Positions 41,901 to 52,503 of a stretch of 64,000 nt of DNA are shown piece after piece. Where the stretch lies: positions 43,900,269 to 43,964,268 of the forward strand of contig OX328127.1 of assembly GCA_946811695.1 (NCBI GenBank), written 5' to 3'. Position numbers and translations under genes: made by a program. The notes beneath the pieces are model-generated. The model saw only the letters and a list, made by a program, of their open reading frames with translations, had not been told where the DNA came from and searched no databases. This DNA comes from Gonocerus acuteangulatus. Taxonomy: Eukaryota; Arthropoda; Insecta; Hemiptera; Coreidae. The first letter of the stretch is position 1; each line of letters opens with the position of its first letter.

Positions 41901-42907
41901 AACAATTGTAAGGGGCATACTAATAACTTGGGTCCAAAGTAGACCACAACTCCTGATAGATAAATTTTATTGGCCGAGAAATTTCCCAATAGTTTGATAT
42001 AGGAATGAGTTTTATAACACCAGGACAAAAATTTCGGCTACATAATTCTAACAGGGGTTATTATTGGTAAATATTAAACAGGATCAATTACATTTACATT
42101 GAAGTCATTTTGTAAAAATCCTTTCATGAGTCCAATATGAGTGAAACTTTCATTGCTAAAAGACTGTTGATCGGGATGGATGTGAAAGGATAGAACAATT
42201 TTATTTTATTTATTTTAGTTTCCTGCAACTAAGGTGATGCAACAACCAAGGGTGGCCTAATATTGAAAATGTATAAAAATAAACAAAACATTAATACACA
42301 TTCGACAAAAATAGAGGAAGATATCATAGTCTCTTGCTTGTAGAAGTTGGCTTTAGTTTCTCAATCAGTTGTATTTATATTTCATATAAGTTCGTTTATG
42401 TGAATTTAGATTCGATCATAGATGTTTAAATGTTTAAGGTATTCAAATATTTGTTCGATACAGTTACTGTCATCTGTGAGTAGTTCGTACATAATTTTGT
42501 CTTTGTCTACTGTCTGTACAGTACTGACAAGTTAGTCTATACAATAATGAAATAACCTTCTTATTTCTTGAAACAAGCTAATAATAACAACAATAACAAT
42601 ATAAGCAATGGCGGTATAAAGAAATGTCAGTTAGGTCATAAACAATTACAACATTTAGATTTGAACACTCAATCTGAACCTATTAATCTTTTTGTGACTG
42701 CCCTGAATACTTAATGGGCAGCCTTGAAAACATTGCAATAGTTAAATAGTTTATATCTATTTCAACTGTTGTTGAAAGGACCAAAAAGCCAAAATAAGAC
42801 AAGATTAATCAGTATACATACGCGCATCTTATTTCATCTTCTGTCGCACCTTTCGTGAGCCCCAAAACTCCATAGTAGTCTATCCCTTTCTTTTGTAGGT
42901 ATTCCAT
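27147..42907 (-). CDS. DNAJB13: DnaJ homolog subfamily B member 13-like, 7 coding exons
   Basis: Minus-strand coding exons in transcript order: 42907-42822, 41335-41114, 39213-39069, 37552-37378, 36547-36376, 33390-33289, 27378-27147. They total 1134 nt (377 residues plus stop) and all phases join. Residues 10-75 form a J domain (DYYGVLGLTKGATEDEIR through EAYEVLADNRLKCIYDQFGEEGLKKG). Its HPD tripeptide is NPI at 38-40; vertebrate DNAJB13 also lacks the Asp (HPL), so activation of Hsp70 through HPD is doubtful. KFFGTSNPYADLI follows, then the C-terminal client-binding domains (GTTKKVKIQRR, KPGLPNGTKI, DSPHPRFRRDGVNLYM, NEGMPYVDDNMKKGDLIILF). Known role: radial-spoke/axoneme assembly in motile cilia and sperm flagella. 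An in-frame TGA lies 24 nt upstream of the chosen ATG. The tail after FDVEFP is about 77 residues, longer than in the 316-residue human protein. No zinc-finger CXXCXGXG repeats are present, so it is type II. Confidence 0.9.
27681..30201 (-). mobile_element. Family A element, copy 3, split by a Tc1 element
   Basis: Minus strand: TTTTAGCGCGGTTCGAACCC at 30201 inward, a (TA)n array (30074-30013 and 28717-28669), CAGTTGAA and CATTTTCGAG-type core, and the end GGAACTGCGTTAAGATGATG, CAGTTCCTGCGAGACAG, T-run (27722-27681). The Tc1 element at 28718 interrupts the TA array. Confidence 0.7.
28718..30010 (-). mobile_element. Tc1-like element, about 1.29 kb, inserted in a (TA)n array
   Basis: TIRs AGTGACTCACAAAACTGTTG (left) and the inverse AGTGACTCACAAAACCGTTG (right) continue with CAATGATA; TA lies on both sides. 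The size is normal for Tc1. On the minus strand, frames broken by shifts give YFQQDNDPKHIVKISYN and LRLAPWSPNIDIIEHFSF, the second and third parts of the DDE catalytic domain (DND and IIEH). Frameshifts show it is inactive. Confidence 0.88.
30556..31018 (+). mobile_element. 5' end of a piggyBac-type element with truncated transposase start
   Basis: TTAA (30556-30559) is followed by CCCATTCGGGACTGTAGACT. 30906-31013 encodes MSRKVYTDKELLELLACKSD, SDFNYSLALSSPKPG and a stop; D.EL...L....D is like piggyBac N-termini. Sequence after 31019 is a (TA)n array (31046-31104). No matching right end was found. Confidence 0.5.
31105..32012. other. DNAJB13-like intron 6, no recognised element
   Basis: Mostly A+T-rich. 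A short G+C-rich patch lies at 31147-31200 (GCCGCCCTGGACTC). No ORF or repeat I can name. Confidence 0.4.
32017..33115. mobile_element. piggyBac-type non-autonomous element, TTAA target, 1.1 kb
   Basis: Ends CCCTTTCCGTAC and the exact inverse GTACGGAAAGGG, each next to TTAA (32013-32016 and 33116-33119). The left end carries three subterminal direct repeats of about 43 nt (ACCGTGGACT...AGAAGTCGA, 32027-32150); the right end has two copies of GTATCCCGTAC. It has no transposase and hosts a 5S-derived SINE. Confidence 0.85.
32589..32757 (-). mobile_element. SINE S2, 5S rRNA-derived (SINE3 class)
   Basis: Minus strand: GCCAACGGCCATAGCCACGT through ATCACCGAAGTTAAGCAACG and TGGGTGACC is 5S rRNA with its internal control region. 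A body with AAAGGGTGGCAACCTG follows, then the tail GGCGCTAATGGCCAAGATG and GTAGATGCGCCGTAG. It is nested in the piggyBac-type element. Confidence 0.88.
33852..35190 (+). mobile_element. Family A element, copy 4, best preserved
   Basis: TTTTAGCGCGGTTCCTCCCT opens an 11-bp stem (GGTTCCTCCCT/AGGGAGGAACC). Next come the (TA)n array (33993-34028), TTGTCTGTTCGCTC and the core, ending GGAACCGTGCTAAGATGATG, CAGTTCCTGCGAGTCGG and a T-run. A Penelope-like fragment (34860-35080) sits near its 3' end. DNAJB13-like intron 5. Confidence 0.75.
34893..34965 (+). ncRNA. Hammerhead-ribozyme-like motif
   Basis: CTGACGA (34929-34935) and GAAAC (34955-34959) are separated by a hairpin GCTAC/GTAGC (34938-34953). 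GTA after GAAAC pairs with TACGTC (34896-34901), which would supply stem III and a GTC cleavage triplet. One extra A between the CTGANGA box and stem II, and a weak stem I, make activity doubtful. Confidence 0.4.
35188..35460. mobile_element. Fold-back repeat with hammerhead-like core
   Basis: Arms of about 48 nt (35191-35238 and 35340-35392; AAGAAAAAGTGTTTTATTTT and its inverse) surround a spacer. The right arm has CTGATGA, AAGCTT...AAGCT and GAAAA in order (35331-35357), again the hammerhead box order. ATGTAGTTTTATC and CTACCTTCCAGG after it resemble the outer part of 5464-5736. Confidence 0.5.
36010..36104. mobile_element. Solo piggyBac-type right end
   Basis: GCCGTACTGCAGGG and ...ATGGTAAGGG followed by TTAA resemble the right end of 32017-33115. 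No partner end was found. Confidence 0.4.
36990..37178 (+). mobile_element. SINE S2, 5S rRNA-derived, intact with TSD
   Basis: It starts GCCAACGGCCATAGCCACGT and continues with the 5S control region (GAAGTTAAGCAACG, TGGGTGACCG). The body is AAAGGGTGGCAACCTG and the tail GTGCTAATGGCCAAGTTG, GATGCGCCGT and poly-A. It is flanked by AACTAGCTGAAAA (36977-36989 and after the poly-A), marking a clean target-primed insertion. DNAJB13-like intron 4. Confidence 0.93.
37598..38745 (+). mobile_element. Family B repeat (GCTGAATACCCGTGCTTCG), interrupted
   Basis: It opens CTAGCTGAATACCCGTGC and closes with AGCGGTTTGGGCTGGGCG, TTGATAGATGAGTGAGTG and TATATAG. Its 5' part recurs at 53529-53712. Between the halves lies a MITE-like stretch (about 37871-38375) with GCCATA near both ends and many CCCGG words (GACCGGGACTGTCCCGG). 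Confidence 0.5.
38909..38988. repeat. (TA)n microsatellite, about 80 nt
   Basis: Pure TA run in DNAJB13-like intron 3, ending about 80 nt before the exon 3 donor. Other TA arrays not listed separately: 37328-37367, 37571-37597, 45003-45032, 50752-50807, 50941-50960, 54907-54942 and 57683-57727. Confidence 0.95.
39383..39589 (+). mobile_element. SINE S4 (class-II tRNA-like head), with TSD
   Basis: Head GCCCGGTGGCCATGAGTGTT, TAAGGCGTGAGCACTT, B box GGGTTCGATTCCCAC; body GGCTTTTCTTTAGAAAAAAG; tail AACCTATAGATAACCCGTC and TTCTTAGTTAATAA. TAATCTATTA flanks both sides. The extra arm and TAAGGCG point to a Leu or Ser tRNA. Confidence 0.85.
40310..40740 (-). repeat. Composite repeat: SINE S4 plus 270-nt segment, twin of 62995-63465
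   Basis: 40316-40466 is SINE S4 on the minus strand. 40470-40740 continues on the same strand with sequence (TAATAATTCTTATAAGAGAA, AAAGGACCTCTTTACA, GTGCTTATGTGACAAG) found reversed next to the S4 copy at 63272. The whole block is duplicated in opposite orientation. Confidence 0.75.
40750..41017. mobile_element. Fold-back element, arms about 110 nt
   Basis: GAAGCTGGTGTCACATTTCG at 40762 onward and its inverse ending near 41015 share long blocks (GGCTTTATTTTCAATAG, CTAGAGTTC). The loop is about 45 nt with a T-run. DNAJB13-like intron 2, 97 nt from exon 2. Confidence 0.8.
41400..42820. other. DNAJB13-like intron 1, nothing named
   Basis: A+T-rich with an A-run at 41459-41478. No SINE, TIR element or ORF recognised. 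Confidence 0.4.
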
Positions 42908-44449
42908 TATTAAATCTGGAACTTTGCGTCAAGAACCTCTTTTCTTGAACAGGGAAACTGGTAAGAAATAACTTTGGCAAATGAATGTTGTACAATAAAA
43001 ATTGTACAAAAATTAGATTAACACAGTACCATCATAGGTGGTATTGATACATAAGTAATTATCTATTTGAGAAGGATATAACTGTTAAGGTAGTAGGAGA
43101 ATAGTCATATGTTTGATAACTATTAATATGAAAATTATGTTTTCAATATAAATTTCTTACACCAATCAAGCTACTTTTAAAAGAATGAAATGTGTCCACA
43201 TCAAGGCTATAAAACATATAGTACACTTGAACCATTGAATAGAAATAGAAAATTAACTATAAGGTACAAGAATACTATTAATTCCTAAAGAATTTAATTT
43301 CGTGACAAACATTTCAAAGAACAGCATATTTGACACCTTGATCAAAAACCATTCTGACTGCACGAAATAGATCCAATAATAATTAGGGAATCATATTCTT
43401 AATGAACACTGATATTAATTCCCTTACTCAAGATCATCAAACTGTAGAACAAAAATTCACACTGATGACAGTTTTAATTTCTTGAGCATAATTATTTAAA
43501 TAATACATATGATAATAACGAATTTTATATCCAAGAGCTTTCCAGAAGGTTATTGAACATAACCTTACTTCTGTGTAGTTTATTAATTCGAGATAAGCCA
43601 CAATGAAATTTTTTATTAGAATTTGTCAACTTTGACATCAATAAATTACAAATCCAACAAGCAGTTAAGGCAAAATTACTTTACAATCAAAGAGATGGAG
43701 TTACTAGCTAATTTATATTCAAGCTCACTTTACAGGAAGTTACCAGAACTCTTTAATTACAAGAGATTTATTGTCACAAGTATTACCTATTATAGTACTA
43801 TTTGAATTATAATTTTCATAATATAGCATAATAAAGAAAAGATCCTTATTTTAAAAAAATAAACATTGATATTTGTGTTTATTTCGTGGAAGGGGGGTAA
43901 GCTGATGACACCCTTAAAGCGGAGGAGGGGATGTCAGGGTTGAAATCCTCCCCACCCCTATCTCCTCTACCAAAAAATAGAACATTTATTTACGTAAAAG
44001 TTTATTTATTTTACAAAAAGCTGGCGATAAGATTGGAATCTATTTAATTATTCATTCTTTTGAGTAATATCTCGAAATTAAAGTTAATGAAACTTCATAA
44101 AATACGGAGAAATGACGTACGAATTAATGATTTGTGAAAATACCTTTCACTGAAACCTGGTTAAATAATTAAAATATAAAATTAATGCAAAATTATGAAA
44201 TAGGTGACAATAAATGTATTTACCAAATTATTTTAAAATCTAGGGAAATAGTTCTCAATTTCAAAAGATTAGGGTAGTTTTTTAATGCTAGATATTGATT
44301 GGCTGATTCGACTTTTTTAAATCGCTCTTTTTTGAACCCTTAAAAAGTTAAGGTGGGGGTTGAAAACCGTTTTTTAATCGTTTTCAACGCTTTTAGACAG
44401 TGTTTTAGTAAGGGTTAGTGTTAACATTTTAGTGTAATTTTTTTTAAGT
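42908..44449. promoter_or_regulatory. Head-to-head spacer between the DNAJB13-like and HMG-box genes
   Basis: About 1.5 kb separates the DNAJB13-like ATG (- strand) from the probable first ATG of the HMG gene (+ strand). It must hold the 5' UTR and promoter of at least the J-protein gene. It is A+T-rich, and I recognise no SINE or MITE in it, unlike its surroundings. A purine-rich patch with GGGGGG lies at 43890-43930. No TATA box can be assigned with confidence. Confidence 0.4.
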
Positions 44450-44534
44450 ATGAATTTGAATATTTTTGATAGTAGTTCTAGTAGTGACGAGTCTTGTCAT
44501 CTTATAATTGACATTTCAGGAGAATTCGTGGAAG
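44450..44534 (+). CDS. Probable first coding exon of the HMG-box gene
   Basis: An ATG at 44450 opens 28 codons (MNLNIFDSSSSSDESCHL then IIDISGEFVE) and ends in G before the donor GTATTT. The leftover base completes GAC (Asp) with the first two bases of the exon at 52287, extending an acidic, Ser-rich N-terminus. It is assigned from phase, donor and composition only; a 7.7-kb intron would follow. Confidence 0.5.
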
Positions 44535-44999
44535 GTATTTTTTATTATTTATTTTTTTAATATAAGTTGAAAAGTTATGCTATAGAAATATTTTACAGAG
44601 CTTTTTCCCCGTTTTTTTTTTTTTTTTTTTTCAGTCTGTACTTATATTTCGTTTAAAAACAATTATTCCATTGAGTTTTATAATTAATATATGATTTCTT
44701 TTCTGTTAGGTTTATATTTCAATAAAACAGATTTTATTAATAATGTCATTGCTTTACGCCTAAATGCTGGTGAATTCACTTCTAAAACAGAATATTGTTG
44801 ATATTTACTTTATTTTTTAATTGCACAAGACATTTGTCTATGGCCACATGTTACTAGGGAAAAGAGGGGATGATCACTTTTTTAATAGACTGTCACGGAC
44901 ACTCTTAAGGCTACCTAGTGCGTTCGGCATTTATAAAGTAAGACAAAATCTACTGAAGTACTTTTCCAATGTGCGTGTAATTTACAATTATATTGCGAC

Positions 45000-45034
<35 letters not shown>

Positions 45035-45207
45035 TTCTCTGCGTACTAAGTCAACAACGCTAACATCACTATTTTATCGTCGAAGAAGAAAAACAGTTTT
45101 CCGGTGACCGCATTCTACTAGCTTACGAAACTCTTGAGCCAGGTATAGTATTTTAGAACCATATTTCGTTAAAAACCGTTATTTTTTTTTTTTATTTTTT
45201 TTTTTTT

Positions 45208-45372
45208 ACGGCGCATCTACATCTAGGTCATTAGCGCCGACATCCAGGGTGTAGCGAGGAATGTTACCAGCGAGCCGTGGGATGATAAAATTCCTGCCGG
45301 AGGTTGGGAATCGAACCCACCATCTCCCGCTTATGAATCCGAAGCGCTAGCCATTAGACCACGGGAGACCCC
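45208..45372 (-). mobile_element. SINE S1, full length, with TSD
   Basis: Minus strand: GGGGTCTCCCGTGGTCTAAT, B box GGTTCGATTCCC, tail ATGCGCCGTAAAA. ACCGTTATT flanks both sides (45175-45183 and 45373-45381). Confidence 0.88.
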
Positions 45373-45409
45373 ACCGTTATTATTGAATATTAAAACTGAA
45401 TGAGTCATT

Positions 45410-45592
<183 letters not shown>

Positions 45593-45771
45593 AACATGGA
45601 GATAAGAATGGTTCCTTTTAAGTGTATAAGCAATTAGTAGTATAGCATCAGGGTTGCATATTGTCATTCAAGAGGGAAATTAAGCCATTTAAATCCAACA
45701 ATGGGACACCACCTTCATCCCCTGTAACCATTGTTGGAATTCCTATTACACTCTTATTCGTTTTCTATTGG

Positions 45772-45935
45772 GACCTCATGGCCGTGAGCGTTAATCCGTG
45801 AACATTGCCTCACAAAGATTTTGGGTTAGATTCTCGCTAGGAGCGGTTACTTTCCTTTCGAATCAAAAAGAAAAGGCATCCATATATATGCTAGCTAGAA
45901 AAATTGGGTGACCTGTATGCATGAAAAATAAAATA
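45772..45935 (+). mobile_element. Decayed SINE S4
   Basis: GGACCTCATGGCCGTGAGCG, TTTTGGGTTAGATTCTCGC and AAAAAGAAAAGGCATC follow S4 with many substitutions. Confidence 0.6.
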
Positions 45936-45939
45936 AAAA

Positions 45940-46542
45940 TGGATACAAGTTTTCTTACTGTTAAAGCAATACTGTTTAAAACTTAATAATATTTAGACAA
46001 ATTTATCAATATTAAAGAAAGTAATGAGTCTCCTCTGGAAATTATTATTTATTTTTTTCTTTAAATGCTCCATAAATCATGAAAGAAGCTAGCAAAGAAA
46101 TTATAACTATTAATAGTTGGCAAGAGACTGAAAAAGTTTCAGCTCTCTGATGTGATTCATTATACACTTCTCACTAATTGTTTAAATACTATAATCATCC
46201 AGATTATCGCTGAAATTCTAATATGATTTTTTGATGACTGGAGTTCCATGTTTGTTCATTGTCGTATAGTCTAAAAATCTGTATCATTATTATTTTCGCA
46301 GTGGCTGCTCAATTTGACAAATTTAAATTCTTATCAGATCTCTTTGGGAAGAAATGGACAAAATTAGATTTATTTTCTTCGACTACATAAATTGTTTATA
46401 TCTTTTAGAATATTTTAAACATTCCCTGACGAAACTAAATTTTTCAGACAGATGTACAAGATACCACAAAATCTACTCAACCGATTTTGCTAAATTTTAG
46501 ATCACATATTCATTATAATATTAACTTATTGTAAGACGTAAA

Positions 46543-46602
<60 letters not shown>

Positions 46603-49400
46603 TAGAAATAACGTCTGTTTGCAAATACTAATTTTGATCAACCTTTTTAAGTTAGAATACGGCGCCCAATAAAAAAAACAAACATCAGATTTCTTGAACA
46701 CTAATTTGAAAAACTTAGTGTAAGTTAGAATCCAATATGGTCAAAGGGAAATTGAATAAAAAATAAACAATTGTAATACTCTAATAATCTTGATAAAACC
46801 AAAATAAATCATGGTAAAAGAGTAGGCGGAGGCTAGGAACGGGTGATCTTCCGGAAGAGCAGCCGTTAACCTCCTGCCACAATCCATTCCCGATTCGTCA
46901 CAGCCCCTCCTCGTCTCGTCGGGCCACACTAGTCTCCGGCCGCCATTCACCAACATTTTTTTTTTTTTTTTTAATTTTTTTATTTATTTATTAATTAACG
47001 TTAATTTTAATATCCCTCTATTAAAAATATAGATTTTTTGGGGACGGTCTTTGTTACCTTTCCTAGCAAGGCCTTTCCTTTTTTCGAAGTAAAAATCGTC
47101 ACACCTCGTGAGATTCAAATCCACATCCCTAGGGGTGACTAGAAGAGGTCTTGCTAAACTGAATTATTTTCATGTTAAACCTAATGGCATATGTTACTAG
47201 GTTTACAGCAAATTCTTAATGGATTATGCTATTGGCCCGTGAGTGAATGTTTGAAAAGTCTTTAAATCTTCACTGCTTGTACGTACTTAATAATATAAAT
47301 TACCAGCATAAAATGTTATCTGTCAATCTTCCTATCTACCTATATTGTCTAATATTCCAAAAGGTTTATAGGTTCGGTGTAAAACGGTATCTTCCATTCA
47401 CCGTGAAAAAATAAATATATTTTATTTTGCTTAAACAGAAGAAATATACTTATGTTAAGAGACATTATACCAGGGATTTTGTTTACATAAATATTTCAAT
47501 TTTATAGTGAATAATGAAAATGCGGATTATTATAATGCATTTAGTTTAAAATATAAAGAAATATAAGAATTGTTTATACTGTTAATAATCTGAATGGAGT
47601 AATTATAATTTTGTGACTGGTTCAAATCCAACGTTGAGGTGCTGGAAATAAAGTATATTCTATTCTATCCTTTGAACAAAAACTTTAAAAAGTGTACTTT
47701 ACTAAAACGTTCGGTGTAAATTACATTAATTTATAATTCTTTAGTGTAACTTCCAGCCACAAGTCAGTATTTCGCTAACCTGATTCATAGAGATAAGGAA
47801 GTTCAGCTTTAAATTGTATGATGTAATTTTTAACATTCCATTGCAATGCTGCTGTTTCTAGATTGATCTGAGGAAGTTCTCTCTCCTCCACTAAATGTAG
47901 AATTCAGTTCTGTATAAACATTTACTGGTCATTGGACGTGGACATTTTGTATTGGGACTACCGTGCATGTCATAATTTAGTATACATGTAATAATTTGTC
48001 AACCTCTATTAAAATTGACTAAGACCTTAAATTGAGAAAATCCAAAAATCGTTTTGAAATTAAAACTTGTTATTCTTATTCTGGGACACTTGTGCTTTGG
48101 TAATTATTAATTAAGAAAATGGCCTGATCACTTTAAACTCACATTATTGGTACATCTAAGAAAGCTGTTACTTCTCATACTGAAAGAGCTTATTGAAAAA
48201 TGATCAAAAGTTTAATTCATACGTTTCCTGTTCGGAATTTTACCACAGCCAAATAAACTTTTCTGTAGTATTTCAGTTGCCCTAACACCTCCAAGGACCC
48301 TTAAGTCTCCTTACATCATTTTAGGGAATAAGACGTGATAGAATAGCCGTGACGTAAGGATATTTTTATCTCTTTTCCGGTCTGGGACTGTTCGTCAAAG
48401 ATATCAAACTGGTCAAAGTGACCATTGCCAAAGTTTCGAGAGCCCTCCAAAAAACAAAACAAATATAAATAATTAAAAGGTATTAAGAATGGTAGCATGG
48501 CAGATAGACAGAGATAAGGAATTTCCGAGGTGGGAAGGAAAATAAATGAGTTTTCTAATGAAGATTTGCTTTGGGAAGGAATATTAAGATCGCAAGGAGC
48601 GGAGCGAGTTACGAAGTGAACAGAGAATTTGTGGTTGTGGATTTGAAAGATGTTGGGAGATCTTCGGTATTGGATAAAGGACTTAATGTGCAGGTTACCA
48701 AAGATTACACTTAGCATTAATTCCGATTTCCGGAATCTGTAGGAGTTATGCTGCTATCCTTGGGTAACGTTTCAGTCTATATAGGTAATGTTCAAGAGCT
48801 ATGATTAAAATTGATTTATGTAACTGCTTTTTATTTTGGTAAGCTGTAAATAAATAAATTACCTGAATAGCAGACCCCAAAGTTAATTGTCCGTTTAGGA
48901 GTCTTTGAATATTTATACCTAATTCAAAGCGGTTAATTAAGCGCCTGACTTAGAAAGTCATTGCATTCAAATTAGAATAATAATGGATGTAACAGGTTAA
49001 TGGAACATACATTTGTTTCTATTTTCATTTGAGTCTCCAACTAAGATGGGGCCTCACCTTGTCTCTATATGGTGTTCCGCTATAATTTATAAAAAAAACC
49101 AGGCTAGCAGAAGCTGCGCAACCTAAGCACATTTCTAAGGAGCACCAAAACAAGTAATAAATATTTTTACACTTTTATATTTATTACTCAATTACATATT
49201 GTGAGTGTAATGTCAATAGCTATATTCCTTCCGATTGTGCTAAAAGAAGTTTACACAGAATTGGTTACAACAAATATAAAGTTACATTTAGAAAATACTT
49301 GGATATTCAGTATGCATTCAGCATTTTCCGAAGTTTAAATGCTAGGCTTTTTGTAGATACGGAAAAATGGGGTATGCTTTTATTGGGACGATTAGGAAAA
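45940..49400. other. HMG-gene intron 1, mostly unassigned
   Basis: It holds a T-run at 46545-46597, a G+C-rich patch at 46820-46950 (GGCCGCCATTCACC) of unknown origin, and a very decayed tRNA-like SINE near 47040-47160. 48316-48717 is open on the minus strand (133 codons) but resembles no protein I know. Confidence 0.4.
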
Positions 49401-49418
49401 ATAAAAAGTACTATTTAA

Positions 49419-49683
49419 AACTAGATTTACCAGACCTTCTACTGGTATAAATGTCAATTACAAAAAAAAATATTTGTTACTAATATACATACATATATAA
49501 CCAACAAAACATTGTGTCTAATGTTTTTTGTCTCCATAAAGTAACATTAAGTTCATTAAATGTATTATCTTTTATAGCGACAAAAGTCATAACTCCACTT
49601 CGGAAAGAAAATGTTATAAGTAGTAGGAATTTTGAATTGAAATTACACAACCAGTCAAAATGACTGGTCTGGTAAATCTAGTG
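49419..49683. mobile_element. piggyBac-type MITE, 265 bp, TTAA target
   Basis: Ends AACTAGATTTACCAGACC and the inverse CACTAGATTTACCAGACC (17 of 18 equal), flanked by TTAA (49415-49418 and 49684-49687). A palindrome CCAGTCAAAATGACTGG lies inside the right end. Confidence 0.85.
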
Positions 49684-49689
49684 TTAAAT

Positions 49690-50750
49690 AAACTTAATAA
49701 ATTGAAAACATTAAAAGACAATGTTGTTTGTATTAGAACAGATAAGGTTATATGACAGTTATCTGGTTGACGGTTTTATTCAAAATATATAAATCAACAA
49801 AGCATTCTATTTCAGGGCCAAAATTGAAAATTAAAACTGTTCCTTCAGTAGATCCGGAGCTCCGCCTCTCCAATATGATAATCATACCTATAGGCTACAG
49901 TTGGTGCACTTGAGATTTGAAATAATGAACTGCAGACAAATATGAATTATATATTTTATAAGAAACTTTGACAGAAGCTCGTCCATCGATTGTCGTCTTA
50001 AAATATTTATTTCCTGATTTTTGACAAATAACTCAATTTCCTAGAAAATACGAGCGATATCCTTGACTGAAATCAGGTGTCAATCAATGCCATGTTGAAT
50101 CAGAGTATTGGTGAATATTCATCGGTCTGGATTGGTCTAATTGGCGGCAGGCTAGCGGTTAGATTTGATTTGATTAATGGATAATTTACTAGTAATTTGA
50201 CTTGGATAACTAATTTCTTAGTAAAGTTGTGTTTATTTGTCAAAATTACATTCATCTTTTAATTACTGCCATTCAATTAATATCCCATTAAATGACTTTC
50301 GCCAGTCATGTTGTTAAATACTTAATGACTGGTTGGCAGAGAATGGGTCGTGGTGGTGAGGTATCACGAAGCGCCGTATTTCTTAACTAAGCGTTCAAGC
50401 TATAATAATGGTAAAACTCTTCTACCAGTTTATATACATAGTTACTTTACAAAGTTTCTTGTATTTAAAAAAAAAACTGAGTCTATCAGAAGTGGAGCAT
50501 GCAGTAAGGAAATTCACAATAATTAAAAATCACAATGACAGGTTATATAACAATCAAAATACAAGATCTTATGATTTTCAATTACTATTATTTTTTAAGA
50601 AAAACTCAATTTTTCGCAAAATTACAATAAAAAAGTGAATAATCGTTGCACTTCCGGGTTTCATGCCCGACTTCAGATGGGCTCAATTTAAAGAAAACGT
50701 TTCGATCTGAGCAACTTAAAAGGTGATTTGGAGGTCTAAAATTATATTTG

Positions 50751-50815
<65 letters not shown>

Positions 50816-52286
50816 TATTTTTGAGATTTCTTCGCTGGGGAGAATTTTCGATGTAAGTACGGCATTCTCCAGCGGTCAGTTGACTAACCACCGTAGTCTA
50901 CCTTTCTTGATGGCATAGAGGATGTCAGGCTCGCCATACAATATATATATATATATATATTAGCATTGAATTCACTTCGGAAGTTAATTTTACGGCAAAT
51001 CTTTTGAACAAATCCTATTTACATTTAATTTTTCTTATCCCAACCACTAAAGCTAGTGTTGCTTCTCTGAAAGCTCTTCTTAATCATGACTAAAGCCTGT
51101 GGTTGTGTCCTGCTTTCATTACTAATCCTGCAATCAAGTTAATCTTCCTTTAATTACAATAACATGTGTCCCTGAATTTTTTGTGGTTCACAATAACTAC
51201 ACTGGCATATGACTTGTCCATAGCAAAAAATGCCATAAAAAACTTCCACGTGCCTCTCAAATGATTTATTTTATTGAACAATAATAAGAGGAAAATCATA
51301 CAATAAATAATCGGCTTCTTATTTTATAAATTCCTTCTGAAGAGGAATGACAGTCTGTAATGCCTAAAAGCCCTTCTGCCATAGCTCTGATGAATGTGCA
51401 GGAGGTGCTAAAAGCGCTCAGCACTAATACAAAGATTGTTTGCGAATTCAGTGACTATTTAGATGTCTCCTGAACAACAACCTCGTAGTAGTCATGTACA
51501 CTTCAATGTTTGAATATCTAGATATTTTATATATTAGCATGTTCCGAGAGGATGTAGGAGACAAGACAAGATATTCAGATTTAAAAATAGCTAATTTAGA
51601 ACTCATTAAACTTTTAAAAAAATGATATTCTTTCGAAATTTTACCTTTCACTTTCCTTTTCAGCCTTTTATGAAACTTAAAACATATTAACTTTTATAGG
51701 GATGGTTTTAACCAGGAAAAAAAAACAAACAAAAAAGTAAATATCTGGAAATAAATTATTTTCTTATCTCACTAAATAAGCTTCATAACCATATAGCACT
51801 TGTATTTATAAAGGGACACAAGTCAAAATAAACTCAACTGAAACTCTTGCCTTAGTAGGGGGTATAGTATTAAGACAGGAAGGGTTAAACAAGTGCTATC
51901 TGGTATCAAGCACTGAAGCTAGGTACATACAGTTTTGATGGTTAATAAAGAGATGTCAAACACCGATTTTTGAGTAGTGTCACTTTAGAAATACTAGTGC
52001 GATATCATGAAGCGACAATGTATAATATTTTATGCATGTGCACAACAAACACAAGCACACGCACACACAAATAAGCGTGTGCTTTTGGTATTCTGGAATT
52101 ACTTGACAAGGCTGACCCCCACGCTGGATTCTCTAAATGGCCACCTTCAAATAACAAAATAAATTTTTGTATTTCAAAAACTAAATTTGAATTGAATCTA
52201 CACCCTTTAATATACATTAGCCATAGTATTTAATTTTGATGCATGTTATGTTCAATTATTTGACAAAAATACATCTTTTCATTTAG
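49690..52286. other. HMG-gene intron 1, 3' part
   Basis: Two TA arrays (50752-50807 and 50941-50960) bracket a non-repetitive 130-nt stretch with GGAGAATTTTCGATG. The rest is A+T-rich with no recognised gene. Confidence 0.4.
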
Positions 52287-52503
52287 ACGAGGACGAAAAC
52301 AACACTCAAGAAGAGGATAAATTCACTAAAGAAGCAGAAACCAGGAGTGACCAGCATGCCGAATCAACGCTAGCAACTCCAAATGACGAGCAACCAACAA
52401 AAATTTCCAGACCACCTAACGCCTTCATGATTTACGCTAATACCTGGAGGAAGCAGCTGGCCTGTCAGTATCCTAAAGAATGCAATAAGCAAATCAGTGT
52501 TAG
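52287..52503 (+). CDS. HMG-box (MATA_HMG/SOX-like) transcription factor, exon with first half of the box
   Basis: The acceptor CATTTAG is followed by an acidic linker (DENNTQEEDKFTKEAETRSD) and then the start of an HMG box, RPPNAFMIYANTWRKQL through KECNKQISVR; the donor AG|GTAATA splits an Arg codon. RPPNAFM and the phase match the sequence-specific HMG class (SOX/TCF/fungal MATA). SOX proteins proper have RPMNAFMVWSR, so WSR is replaced by YAN here. The box is expected to bind and bend DNA in the minor groove. The full protein is longer at both ends. Confidence 0.88.

Noticed and set aside
46741..46956. G+C-rich open frame NGGRRLVWPDETRRG on the minus strand
   Set aside because: The composition stands out, but no family or gene structure could be assigned; probably a retroposed or repeat-derived patch.
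48316..48717. 133-codon open frame on the minus strand
   Set aside because: No recognisable domain, no splice partners, inside the intron of the HMG gene on the other strand; could be repeat-derived.
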